The notes under the pieces: model-generated
Told to the model about the DNA's origin: nothing
The model's input: the letters and a program-made list of their open reading frames with translations, nothing else
Database searches by the model: none
Shown here: positions 24,994 through 33,025 of the stretch, piece by piece
How the letters are laid out: each line of letters starts with the position of its first letter
Position numbering within the stretch: the first letter of the stretch is position 1
From: Candidatus Villigracilis proximus
GTDB lineage: Bacteria; Chloroflexota; Anaerolineae; Anaerolineales; Villigracilaceae
DNA: 49,407 nucleotides
Direction: 5' to 3'
Assembly: GCA_016715195.1 (NCBI GenBank)
Contig: JADKBB010000064.1
Span: forward strand, 1 to 49,407
Position numbers and translations under genes: made by a program

Positions 24994-25206
24994 ATGAAAT
25001 GCTGGCACTGTGAAGAAGCCGCCCGCGCCTCCTGCGCATTCTGCGGACGTTTTGTATGCAAGGATCATGCTGCGACCATGTCCACATTTATTACCATGTT
25101 CGTAGGTGCCAACAACACCCCAAAAGGGTTGGCGGTTGCAAATGTAATCTGGTGCGGTGAATGTGAGCCGCAGCCGGAACCGATCAGTATGCCCGAACTT
25201 TACTAG
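24994..25206 (+). CDS. Small cysteine-rich zinc-finger-like protein
   Basis: A 70-residue protein whose first 25 residues hold MKCWHCEEAARASCAFCGRFVCKDH, a run of Cys and His pairs (CxxC, CxxC, C, H) typical of a small zinc-binding finger. A further CGEC lies near residue 55. The start at 24994 has GGGAGCG just upstream; an in-frame upstream start gives a tail overlapping the MinD gene and is less likely. It lies in the MinD-like/winged-helix operon and may be a structural or adaptor component. Function unknown. Confidence 0.75.
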   Translation: MKCWHCEEAARASCAFCGRFVCKDHAATMSTFITMFVGANNTPKGLAVANVIWCGECEPQPEPISMPELY

Positions 25207-25223
25207 GGCGGAAAGAGGTTGCC

Positions 25224-25598
25224 ATGCCCGGAGTCTTTGATCGGTTAAATAAGGAAATAAAAGATAAACAGCAGGAAGGCGGAATTACTCCGCTCGACCT
25301 CGCAGGATTGCCGCCTGCCTTGCGTAAGATCATGCGCTTAATGCTGCGCGAATTACAAATGACCTACCCCAGATTGTGCGAAGCGATGGATTCCATGCCT
25401 GAAGCAGAGCGTCTCTCCCGTAACGATTTACAGGATACGCTTTCAACATTGACTCAGCAATTTTGGCTGATTCGGATCGGTGAAGGTGAGAAGGCCATTT
25501 ATAAAGTAAATTTACGTCATGGAGCAGGTAGTACGTTGGCTTCTGGCATCTGGTCATCTCTGAATGCGAAATTAAAAGATAAACCCAAAGACACTTAA
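25224..25598 (+). CDS. Winged-helix-like partner of the MinD-type ATPase, second copy
   Basis: A 124-residue soluble protein. After an N-terminal helix (VFDRLNKEIKDKQQEGG), the segment TPLDLAGLPPALRKIMRLML, then a helix pair (LSRNDLQDTLSTLTQQFWLIRI) and short strands ending YKVNLRH, resembles a winged helix. It lines up with the protein at 19877-20209 over Pro-x-Asp, Pro-x-Leu-Arg, Ser/Thr-Arg-Asn/Asp, Trp/Phe-Leu/Glu, and Tyr near the end. Both are found near a MinD-like ATPase. A strong bidirectional terminator follows its stop. Confidence 0.7.
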   Translation: MPGVFDRLNKEIKDKQQEGGITPLDLAGLPPALRKIMRLMLRELQMTYPRLCEAMDSMPEAERLSRNDLQDTLSTLTQQFWLIRIGEGEKAIYKVNLRHGAGSTLASGIWSSLNAKLKDKPKDT

Positions 25599-25599
25599 T

Positions 25600-25629
25600 A
25601 AAAAACGACGGGCGCGCCCGTCGTTTTTT
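25600..25629. terminator. Bidirectional terminator between convergent genes
   Basis: A perfect 15-base palindrome, AAAAAACGACGGGCG / CGCCCGTCGTTTTTT, T-rich on both sides. It separates the MinD operon (plus) from the cyclase gene (minus). Confidence 0.9.
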
Positions 25630-25633
25630 ATTA

Positions 25634-27205
25634 TTATTTTTTTGGCTTCTTTTGCGTCAACTCAAAAAGCGCCATGGGCGCACTTTTCCCTTTTAGAGAA
25701 ACTTCGCCGAGCAGGGAACACTCATACTTGGCTTCAATTGCTTTTTGCACATGCTCAGAGATAATGATCTGATTTTTTTGTGCGCGGCTCATCAACCGCG
25801 CCGTAGTGTTGACGGTGTCTCCCAGTACATTATATTCCCGTCGTCCGCGCGGATCACCAACTTCTGCCACGAAGGCCGGCCCGGTATTGATGCCGATCTG
25901 GCAATATACTTCGGGTTGAATGCTTCCAATGGTGGGAGCCTTGAAGTTCATAATATACTCACGGATGGCTACCGCCGCCGAAGCAGCGCGCATCTCGTCG
26001 TTGGTGTGGGCGGTGGGTACGCCAAAGTAAATTACGATATCTGAACCAGTAAGGTGATAGGTCACTTTCTTTAACACGCCGCCGCGGGATTCCACAACGG
26101 CATTGATGAATGAAAATGCCTTTGAATAGCTCATTGCAAGTTTGGTCTCTTCACCGGGCAGGGCACGGTCTGCCGCTTCGGGCAAGCCGATAAAGTTTAT
26201 AAACATGATGGTCGGTCGTGAGAAATCAGGGTCGATCTTTCTCTCTGCCGCGCTTTCCACCAATAACGAAAGAACCGGTGACGGGATAAAGCTTGCCATG
26301 GGTTCAATGGAATCAAGAAGTTCTGTAATGCCTTCAAAAACTTCCTTCTTGTCGAACAAAATTCCGCTGGCTGCTATGCGTCGTCCCATGGGTGTAATTT
26401 CATATTCTCCCAGGTCTTCATCTTTCAGGTCGTCTTCAACCAGCATGTAATGTTTATCTTTGTCTTTTCCTTCTTCCGTAATCAGCTCGCCCGGCTCATA
26501 GCGGAATCGGTCTGCAATGCGCTCATATGCCGCAGGAGAAAGGTTTACCCGTTTGTTGCGGCCTTTACTTTCGGTTAATTTTGCTTTTTGAACGTCTTGT
26601 CCGAGCAGTACATGCTCCATGCGGCGCGGTGTCCCAATATCGGCAGTTAAGAATCTGCCGGAGTGAATGCCGATGCGCATTTCCAATGTGACCTCGCCAG
26701 TGGGTGTTTGGATCTTTGCAAACTCCTTCATGGCTCTTTGCATACGCAAACCGGCGCGCACCGCGCGTAATGTCTCATCATCTTTTTCGTTCTTCGGAAA
26801 AACCACAAGTAACGCATCCCCCGTAAACTCAACCAGGTCGCCGCCCGATTTGCTGATAATTGCGATCATGGCTGAAAAGTATTTTGTTAATTGGCTTAAT
26901 AGATTTTCGGCGCCTTCCCGTCCCTTTGTAGAGTTGGCTTCCATTAATTTGGTAAAGCCCGCGAGGTCGGTGAACATCATCGTACCGTATTGCCATTCGG
27001 GTTTTACAATGCCCGGTTTTAATTTGTTGAAGGAGATTTGCCGTGAAGTGTAATCATGTAAAATGCGCTGCAAGGTCCGCAGGTGTTTATGGACCTCGAT
27101 CATGATCTCCATTGACGGGTTACCCCACATGGATGCATACATTTCGGCCGGAAGTAATAGTCGCAACCGGTTTTCTATTGTAGTAAGCGGCGATTCTGGA
27201 AGCAT
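25634..27205 (-). CDS. Tandem class III adenylate/guanylate cyclase
   Basis: A 523-residue protein with two cyclase catalytic domains. The first (about residues 75-245) keeps metal-binding Asp residues in MFTDLAGFT and FTGDALLVVF but has a degenerate LLGQDVQKAKL where the transition-state Asn-x3-Arg normally sits. The second (about 325-515) has MFINFIG, where Asn replaces the metal Asp, but keeps NVLGDTVNTTARL. A single chain with complementary half-sites, as in mammalian soluble adenylyl cyclase, is likely. No membrane segment is visible. The ATG at 27205 lies seven bases after TATAAT, so it is probably leaderless; an ATG three codons earlier overlaps that box. It converges on the cNMP-binding/MinD operon. 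Confidence 0.88.
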   Translation of the reverse strand: MLPESPLTTIENRLRLLLPAEMYASMWGNPSMEIMIEVHKHLRTLQRILHDYTSRQISFNKLKPGIVKPEWQYGTMMFTDLAGFTKLMEANSTKGREGAENLLSQLTKYFSAMIAIISKSGGDLVEFTGDALLVVFPKNEKDDETLRAVRAGLRMQRAMKEFAKIQTPTGEVTLEMRIGIHSGRFLTADIGTPRRMEHVLLGQDVQKAKLTESKGRNKRVNLSPAAYERIADRFRYEPGELITEEGKDKDKHYMLVEDDLKDEDLGEYEITPMGRRIAASGILFDKKEVFEGITELLDSIEPMASFIPSPVLSLLVESAAERKIDPDFSRPTIMFINFIGLPEAADRALPGEETKLAMSYSKAFSFINAVVESRGGVLKKVTYHLTGSDIVIYFGVPTAHTNDEMRAASAAVAIREYIMNFKAPTIGSIQPEVYCQIGINTGPAFVAEVGDPRGRREYNVLGDTVNTTARLMSRAQKNQIIISEHVQKAIEAKYECSLLGEVSLKGKSAPMALFELTQKKPKK

Positions 27206-27212
27206 GAAGTGC

Positions 27213-27218
27213 ATTATA
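27213..27218 (-). promoter_or_regulatory. Predicted -10 box of the cyclase gene (leaderless)
   Basis: A perfect TATAAT on the minus strand lies seven bases before the ATG at 27205. The alternative upstream ATG (27214) is inside this hexamer. Confidence 0.55.
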
Positions 27219-27242
27219 CTTTGAAACTTATAATTGAATCAT

Positions 27243-27275
27243 AAAACGAGCCGCCTGTAAAAGACGGCTCGTTTT
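27243..27275 (-). terminator. Terminator of the TolB-like gene
   Basis: AAAACGAGCCG / CGGCTCGTTTT, 11 perfect base pairs with an 11-base loop, placed 19 bases after the frame-corrected stop at 27294. The T-run is short. Confidence 0.7.
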
Positions 27276-27293
27276 GATTCGTGATGTGCCCTG

Positions 27294-28426
27294 TTATTTT
27301 TGAGACCAGACCGGCTCGCCGTCGTAGGAACCGATGGATGTAAGCCGTGAGAATTCCTGAGTTGGTACTGTGATCATAAAAAGTTCCATGTCGCCTTCAA
27401 ATTGAGCCTGGAAAGCCAGTCGTAATCCTTCAGGCGACCAGACGGGTGAACCGTGTGGTTCAATACCCGGGTTGGAAAATTCAAGACAGCGCCGTCTGCC
27501 AGATTGAAAACATTGATTCCAAAGCCATTACTTTGCTTCGCTCTTGTTGCCAGTTTACTGCCATCCGGCGACCAGACCGGGGAACCGTAGTCTGATGGGT
27601 AGGTTGTCAGGCAGCGGCGATTGAGTCCATCGCGGCCGATCAGACACAGGTCGGAGAGTGTATCGGTATATGTTTTGAAGGCGATCATGCTTCCGTCTGG
27701 CGACCAGGCTGGAGCAGAGTCGGGAGCCGAGTTTGTCGTCAGTGTGGAAATGTTTCCATTGAGATTGACCAGAAGAATATCCGCATTGCCGAAGCGGTTG
27801 CTGACAAATGCGATCTCGTTGGTTTTGGGCGACCAGGCCGGGCTGTTGTCTCCGGCAGGATCATTGGTCAAACGGATTTGGTTGGAACCGTCTGCATTTG
27901 CCATATAAATTTCAAAGTTGCCATCGCGAAATGATTCAAATGCAAGTTGTGTGCTGTCCGGAGACCAGGTCGGAGCAGTGTCTTTTTCCGGTGCATCGGT
28001 GACGCGTGTAATACTGAGCGAGATCAGGTCGAGCACGTAAATATCCATGTTGTTGTTGATAGTGGATTCGAATGCAACGCGTGAACCGTCAGGTGAAATA
28101 CGGGGGTTTGTATCTTCTGATCCGAAATTTGTGAGGCGTATTTGTTCTGTGCCGTCTGTGGTGCTTCTATATAAACTCATTTGCCCATCGCGATTTGAGA
28201 CGAAGATGATCTGCCCAATGGATGGGGGGATCGGAGTGGGGCTGGGGGGCGGGGTTTCTTCAATAGGCGCCGTGGTGGCTGCGACGGTTGTGGCTGTTTG
28301 AGTATCAAGACCGGCTGCGCCGCCAAGAAGATCTGTGGTTGGGGCACATGCGCCCAGCAGACCAGCGAGGGAAAATAGAAACGTGACCGCCGCCAGTTTT
28401 TGAATTGAATTAAATCGAATTTTCAT
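27294..28426 (-). CDS. TolB-like beta-propeller lipoprotein, frameshifted near the C-terminus
   Basis: An exported protein starting MKIRFNSIQKLAAV with a lipobox LLGAC, so it is probably a lipoprotein. A Pro/Thr-rich linker is followed by PD40/WD40-like repeats, each with SPDGSRVAFES- or WSPDG-type motifs (six are easy to see). The open frame stops at 27374 with an unrelated tail, but the other frame continues NPGIEPHGSPVWSPEGLRLA and ends in EPVWSQK at 27294, so one base seems lost around 27471-27500. Such propellers bind proteins or glycans at the cell surface. The frame can start at 28468, but the ATG at 28426 has AAAGG and gives a proper signal peptide. Confidence 0.82.
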
Positions 28427-28468
28427 AAATATGCCTTTGTAGAAGATTGCAAGGATTGAGAGCCGCAT

Positions 28469-29013
28469 CGATCAGGATCATTATTGAGTTGTCTGTGAGC
28501 GCGTTAAAAAAAAGCGGCATTTAATATCTCTGGAGTTTTATCTTCTGAATATGAATTTTTGTAACTGCTCAGTCAATTATTTACTCAGATGCTAAAGGCT
28601 TTTGCCGTTTATCAGATGTCTGCTTTTGCGATGAACTCTTGCGAGACGATCGTTTTGGTTTGTAAAGGAAACCTTTTGGTTCTGGCCTGAGTAGCTACGA
28701 ATTTTTATACCCGCCTGCCCTTCTTTGCAAGCATTCGTATTATTAGTAGTTAATTTAATCCATTATGGGTCATGAGAATGGCAAAATAGCTTGCAATTTT
28801 GAAAGATTCTCCAAACAGGCTTTCCCCGAATATGTATTTAACTTAAGCTGCCACCGTGAAAACCTTTACCGCCGCCCGTAGGGTTAATAAGACGCAGATG
28901 TTTTGTACACAGAGAAAAATCTCTTAAAACTCAGCGGACCCGGCGACTTATTACCCTGTGGGCTGCAGCTCAAAATGGATTATCGAAGGCGCAAAGGCAG
29001 CAACCTGGGTTAT
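28469..29013. other. 545-base gene-free stretch
   Basis: No convincing coding region on either strand. It contains the long imperfect inverted repeat at 28871-28966, described separately. The rest is A+T-rich, and I see no known riboswitch, tRNA or insertion sequence. It lies between two minus-strand genes and must contain the promoter of the TolB-like gene, which I cannot place with confidence. Confidence 0.5.
28871..28966. repeat. Long imperfect inverted repeat in the intergenic region
   Basis: GCCGCCCGTAGGGTTAATAA and GACGC (28871-28895) pair with GGCGACTTATTACCCTGTGG and GCTGC on the other side (28942-28966), about 20 of 25 positions. A loop of roughly 46 bases holds a smaller AGAGA / TCTCT hairpin. 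It may be a structured RNA or the remnant of a small mobile repeat. Confidence 0.6.
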
Positions 29014-29925
29014 TTACTCTTTTTTTGTGTCTTTTAACTGCCTTGCCCTTAAAAGCGTAGCTTTATCTTTTAAGTCTTTGAAATATTTTGTCTCTGTGAT
29101 CTCGGCCACCTGACGATTCCTGCGTGTTTCGTCGATCTCGATCTTGAGTTTGGCAATTTCCTGCCGTAGAGAGGCTTCGCGGATATAGCCGTCCAGCGCG
29201 GCGGTTGCAAGCAGCACCAGAGCTTCCAATACATCATCATCGGCAAATGGGACAATCTCGTTGGTCTCAGGATTTTTGGCGTTGATCAGTTGCAAAACAC
29301 CGATCACCCTGCCATCTTTATTTTCAAGAGGAATGGTCAGGAAGGATTTGGAATGATATTTTGTTTTGGCGTCAAACCCCTTCGTGCCTGAGAAATCAAA
29401 TCCATCGGCTTGATAGGCATCGCTGATGTTGATGCGTTTATGCGTCAGAGCGGCGTGTGAAACAATATTGGCTCGATTTTCGCTTCCATCGGAATTAAAC
29501 AAACGTACAGGAAAAAAAGTGATCTCATGCCCGCTTGTTCCGCCCATGTTCAGGTTGAGCGATGTGTTGCGCAGGATCACGAACTTGAGCGCGTCATGTT
29601 CCACCAGATACAGGGAGCCGGCATCGGCATGGGTAACAGATTGCGCTTCCACGACCAGGGTTTCAAGCAAACGATTAAAGTCTTTTTCAGCAGAAAGGGC
29701 AACGCCGATCGGTATCACTTTTCTCAGCAGACGCAGTTGGTTATCGCGAAATATTACACCGCGTGCCATGGCATCGAGCATGTGCGCCAATTGACCCAAT
29801 TCCCCGCTATCTTTTGCCAGATCACTTAATAGGTCAGATGTGTATTCTCCAGCCTCCACTGCGTGAACAGCTTGCATGATGCGCTTAAGTGGAGAATGTG
29901 AACTGATTATTGTTGAATTGAACAT
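29014..29925 (-). CDS. HAMP-like and GAF domain signalling protein
   Basis: A 303-residue cytoplasmic protein. Residues about 10-60 resemble a HAMP linker (PLKRIMQAVHAVEAGEYTSD, ELGQLAHMLDAMARGV). Residues about 85-245 form a GAF domain (LLETLVVEAQSVTHADAGSLYLVE, SFLTIPLENKDGRVIGVLQLINA), which usually binds a small molecule or nucleotide. The last 45 residues have KLKIEIDETRR and EITETKYFKDLKDKA, the same pattern as the C-terminus of the cNMP-binding protein at 23445. The ATG at 29925 follows AGGATATATC; the frame stays open to 30090, but that part overlaps the divergent nadD promoter. No kinase or cyclase domain is attached. Confidence 0.8.
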   Translation of the reverse strand: MFNSTIISSHSPLKRIMQAVHAVEAGEYTSDLLSDLAKDSGELGQLAHMLDAMARGVIFRDNQLRLLRKVIPIGVALSAEKDFNRLLETLVVEAQSVTHADAGSLYLVEHDALKFVILRNTSLNLNMGGTSGHEITFFPVRLFNSDGSENRANIVSHAALTHKRINISDAYQADGFDFSGTKGFDAKTKYHSKSFLTIPLENKDGRVIGVLQLINAKNPETNEIVPFADDDVLEALVLLATAALDGYIREASLRQEIAKLKIEIDETRRNRQVAEITETKYFKDLKDKATLLRARQLKDTKKE

Positions 29926-29988
29926 GATATATCCTGTAATTCTGAAAGTATACCACCAGGGAATAACCGGCTTCATAGAACTTTGCGA

Positions 29989-29994
29989 TATACT
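29989..29994 (+). promoter_or_regulatory. Predicted -10 box of nadD (leaderless)
   Basis: TATACT ends six bases before the ATG at 30001. No ribosome-binding sequence lies between. No good -35 is visible. Confidence 0.45.
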
Positions 29995-30000
29995 ACCCCC

Positions 30001-30612
30001 ATGCCACGGAAAAAAATCGGTCTTTTTGGCGGCACATTTGACCCGCCGCATATTGTTCATCTTATTCTTGCCAGCGAAGCCGCGTATCAATTTGGGCTTT
30101 CCCGTTTATATTGGATGCTGACTCCCGACCCGCCGCATAAGCAGACTCAAGCCATCACGCCATTCCCGCAGCGTTTGGAAATGCTGCAAATGGTCACTGC
30201 GGATAATCCCATGTTTGAGATTTCGCGCCTCGAGATTGACCGCCCCGGTCCGCACTATACTGTCGATACTGTGCGGCTTCTCGCTGAACAACAACCGGAC
30301 TCTGACATCGTATTGTTACTTGGCGGCGATTCACTGCGGGATTTACCCACCTGGCGCCTCCATATGGACCTGGTAGCTGCTGTTTCCAAAATCGGCGTGA
30401 TGCGCCGCCCCGACAATTCCTTCGACATGTCCGCCCTCGAAGAAAAAATCCCCGGGCTGACGGGGAAGGTCGCGTTCATTGATGCGCTGCTGCAAAATTT
30501 ATCTTCGCGTGAAATACGACGCCGTGTAATAAGTGGGGAAGTGTATCGTTATTACGTGCTTCCGGCTGTGTATGACTATATCGAAGCCAATCGTTTATAT
30601 CGCAAAGAATAA
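30001..30612 (+). CDS. nadD: Nicotinate-nucleotide adenylyltransferase
   Basis: A 203-residue nucleotidyltransferase of the HxGH family. IGLFGGTFDPPHIVHL at the start contains the T/HxGH-type motif (PPHIVH) that binds ATP phosphates, and LSSREIRRR near the C-terminus is the second signature. It makes nicotinate adenine dinucleotide from nicotinate mononucleotide in NAD synthesis and salvage, the step after the nicotinate phosphoribosyltransferase at 47949. The TTG six codons upstream is in frame, but the ATG at 30001 fits the family start. A strong terminator follows. Confidence 0.93.
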   Translation: MPRKKIGLFGGTFDPPHIVHLILASEAAYQFGLSRLYWMLTPDPPHKQTQAITPFPQRLEMLQMVTADNPMFEISRLEIDRPGPHYTVDTVRLLAEQQPDSDIVLLLGGDSLRDLPTWRLHMDLVAAVSKIGVMRRPDNSFDMSALEEKIPGLTGKVAFIDALLQNLSSREIRRRVISGEVYRYYVLPAVYDYIEANRLYRKE

Positions 30613-30620
30613 ACTTGCAA

Positions 30621-30660
30621 AAGAAAGAGTCTGCTTGTTGTTGAGCAGACTCTTTCTTCT
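30621..30660. terminator. Bidirectional terminator between nadD and the C45 peptidase gene
   Basis: A 15-base perfect stem, AAGAAAGAGTCTGCT / AGCAGACTCTTTCTT, with an 8-base loop, T-rich on both sides, between convergent genes. Confidence 0.88.
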
Positions 30661-30687
30661 TTCCTCTTACTTTTTACTTTTCATTCC

Positions 30688-31797
30688 CTACGCATTCAAA
30701 TGATAGGTATGGTATGCATTCTCGCATGGATTGCCCCAGGCGATATGCATCTCGCGCATGGTCAGGTCGATCACCAGCGCGTTGATGGTCTTCTCACGGT
30801 CAAGAGGGTCGAGGCCGGCAATATTATGGTTGCAGATCGAATTCGGGATGTTGACATGATCCTGTTGAATGGCTTGTAAACTCTTGATCGTATGTTTCTC
30901 GGTTTGTTGCAGCAAACGCGAAGCGCGGAAGTAGCGCACACGCGATGAGAGTAATTCCTCGGGTGCTTTTTCCATTTGTTTCATTTGCGAGTCGAGGTAA
31001 TGATTGGTATGTACCATGTGACCGTCATGTGCATATAAAATCTCAAATTTGCGTGCTGAAACTTCGATCGAATAGATCTCGCCGCTTTCGTGAACGAGAA
31101 TATGGTTGTAACCTGCGGCACGCTGTTGTACGAGCGTGCGCCCGATGGCGCCCGAGATGCGGTGAGACGAGAGCACAGCGCGCGCCACCACGAGACGTGG
31201 AATGCCGATGCGTGAGTCGCTTGGGTATACAGAGTCAATGAACTGGGCGATGCCATAAGCGTTGAATCCCACATTGGGCAGGAGCCCGCCATACGTCATG
31301 GCAAGAAACGGGGGTTCCTTATCCGGTTTGGCAGAGATGACGAATACGTCATTTTCATCTTCGGGAATCCAATCCTCATTATGCGCGGCCAGAACGTGAC
31401 CATCTGCTGTGCGCTCTTCGTTGACCGCCATGCTGGTGCAGCGTGTGAGGTGCAAAGCGTCGGTTGTGACTGCTTCCATCGCGTTGAGTACGACCACATC
31501 GGTGAAATCGACATTTGCGCCTTCGGCAATGCCGCGCATTTCATCCACGTATTGCGGATAACGCTCTTCTGCGAAAGGCAGGTATTTGCGGGATTGGATC
31601 TGTGCGCCCTGCCAGGTGAGCTCAAGGCTGCTGTAGGCGGCATCAATTAGAACGCGTGCATTGGCAATGCTGTGTTGAACCTGTTCACGAGCGGCTTCGC
31701 CGATCTGGCGTCCCATTTCGTGATGTGTACCTGAAACCTCGATCAGAGGCGGTGGGGTGTTGTGGGTGGGGGTGTTCGGAATTTCGTGCTTGACCAT
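30688..31797 (-). CDS. C45-family (acyl-CoA:6-aminopenicillanate acyltransferase-like) Ntn hydrolase
   Basis: A 369-residue Ntn hydrolase of the IAT/C45 group. The putative nucleophile is the Cys in TRCTSMAV near residue 120, which in the family becomes the new N-terminus after self-cleavage. LAAHNEDW, AMTYGGLLPNVGFNAYGIA and HTNHYL are also family-typical. Members hydrolyse amide bonds of small N-acyl compounds; the substrate here is unknown. The frame opens at 31809, but the ATG at 31797 has GGAGGAAAAC directly upstream, so it is preferred. No signal peptide is visible. Confidence 0.82.
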   Translation of the reverse strand: MVKHEIPNTPTHNTPPPLIEVSGTHHEMGRQIGEAAREQVQHSIANARVLIDAAYSSLELTWQGAQIQSRKYLPFAEERYPQYVDEMRGIAEGANVDFTDVVVLNAMEAVTTDALHLTRCTSMAVNEERTADGHVLAAHNEDWIPEDENDVFVISAKPDKEPPFLAMTYGGLLPNVGFNAYGIAQFIDSVYPSDSRIGIPRLVVARAVLSSHRISGAIGRTLVQQRAAGYNHILVHESGEIYSIEVSARKFEILYAHDGHMVHTNHYLDSQMKQMEKAPEELLSSRVRYFRASRLLQQTEKHTIKSLQAIQQDHVNIPNSICNHNIAGLDPLDREKTINALVIDLTMREMHIAWGNPCENAYHTYHLNA

Positions 31798-31813
31798 GTT
31801 TTCCTCCATAATG

Positions 31814-31844
31814 AAAACCGCCCTGAGGGAAGTCCCCAGGGCGG
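31814..31844 (-). terminator. Terminator-like hairpin ahead of the C45 peptidase gene
   Basis: CCGCCCTG / CAGGGCGG with an 11-base loop, followed on the minus strand by TTTTC. It lies after the bactofilin-like gene and may end that operon. A second, stronger hairpin without a T-run (GTCTCGCAGGCTT / AAGCCTGCGAGAC) lies at 31917-31952. Confidence 0.6.
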
Positions 31845-31963
31845 GCGCATTATATCACGCGGATTTTGCTCTTCTATTTTACTGTGATATACAGTTTTGA
31901 AAACAGGTTTTTTTGTGTCTCGCAGGCTTGATCAATTTGAAGCCTGCGAGACGGTAGATTTAT

Positions 31964-33025
31964 TTATGAGGCGGGGGGAATTTCCACTGCGGCAGGGAAG
32001 GCGCCAGGTGTAGACCCAGGCGCTGAACGGGTGCCAAACCATGTCATCGTTACACCGCCAATTGCGAACAGGGTAATGATGAAGGAGAGCAGCCAGCCAA
32101 AGCAGGGAATCATGCCAATGAAGCCGACAACCAACACCAGCAGGAATGTTCCAAAACCGGTGGAGAGGACGGGCGCCCAGGATTGATTGATGGCTTTGGT
32201 AAAACGGTCACCAACTTCCTGACCGAGCGCCACCATGCCAAACAACCATGCCAGCGGAATAAGCAGCGCAACCACGATTGCGACAGGGATTAATATGAGC
32301 GTAACGATCATGATCAGCAAGGCAATCGGCATGACGAAAATTGCCAGTAAGCCAAAACTTCCGGCCATCAGGGGTTGGTTTGTGATGGCATCTGCTACAC
32401 GTTCCAGTTGAGGTTGGAGGAAGAGAGTCAGCAACATGCCGATTGCGGCCACAGCCAGCGCGCGCCAGATCACACCTGTCACTTCCCAAAGCGGATTAAA
32501 GTTTATATTCGTATCCGGGGTGCTGGGAACATTCGGTGTATTGGGTACATTGGGGATGTTTGGCACGTCGGGAATATCGGTTAGGGGAGCGTTGTTGGTA
32601 ATCTCGCCGCTGACTTCGGCTTTGGGGTCTTTTTCCACCTGGCCGCCGATGGTGGAGATATTGCCATTAACAACGGCGGTTTCAGTTAATATCACCTGTC
32701 CGCCGATCACAACAATGTCACCATCTATGGTGTTTGAGATATTCACATTACCGCCGATGATGGCGATTGAACCGGAGACCTTCCCGGAAATGGTCAGGTT
32801 GCCGCCGACTAGAAAAATGTCACCGTTGATGACTGCATCTTCTTCGATCAACGCATTTCCGCCAATGACCGCCAGACTGCCATTCAGTATTTCATCGCTT
32901 TTCAGGGTGTAATTTTCACCCAGGATGAACACATCATCATTGTCCGGGCTTTGCGCATGTACACTGCTGACAGGCACAAATAAAAGTGTGAGTAACAGAA
33001 GAATGGTTATGAGTTTTGTTTTCAT
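31964..33025 (-). CDS. Exported bactofilin-like beta-helix and membrane protein
   Basis: A 353-residue protein. A signal peptide (MKTKLITILLLLTLLFVPVSSVHA) is followed by short repeats such as NGSLAVIGGNALI, NGDIFLVGGNLTI and SGSIAIIGGNVNI of the polymer-forming (bactofilin/DUF4097-like) beta-helix type. An Asn-Val-Pro-rich linker (VPNIPNVPNTPNVP) leads to five or six membrane helices. Its start overlaps the anti-sigma gene stop (ATGA), so it belongs to the ECF sigma operon and may be its target or its sensor at the envelope. Function is otherwise unknown. Confidence 0.72.
   Translation of the reverse strand: MKTKLITILLLLTLLFVPVSSVHAQSPDNDDVFILGENYTLKSDEILNGSLAVIGGNALIEEDAVINGDIFLVGGNLTISGKVSGSIAIIGGNVNISNTIDGDIVVIGGQVILTETAVVNGNISTIGGQVEKDPKAEVSGEITNNAPLTDIPDVPNIPNVPNTPNVPSTPDTNINFNPLWEVTGVIWRALAVAAIGMLLTLFLQPQLERVADAITNQPLMAGSFGLLAIFVMPIALLIMIVTLILIPVAIVVALLIPLAWLFGMVALGQEVGDRFTKAINQSWAPVLSTGFGTFLLVLVVGFIGMIPCFGWLLSFIITLFAIGGVTMTWFGTRSAPGSTPGAFPAAVEIPPAS

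Noticed and set aside
28469..29013. Possible c-di-GMP (GEMM) riboswitch because of GGCGCAAAGGCAGC near 28989
   Set aside because: The 5' half of the motif and the tetraloop-receptor hairpins are missing, and no plus-strand gene follows within range.
31917..31952. Strong hairpin GTCTCGCAGGCTT / AAGCCTGCGAGAC as a terminator
   Set aside because: No T-run follows on either strand; kept only as a note beside the hairpin at 31814-31844.
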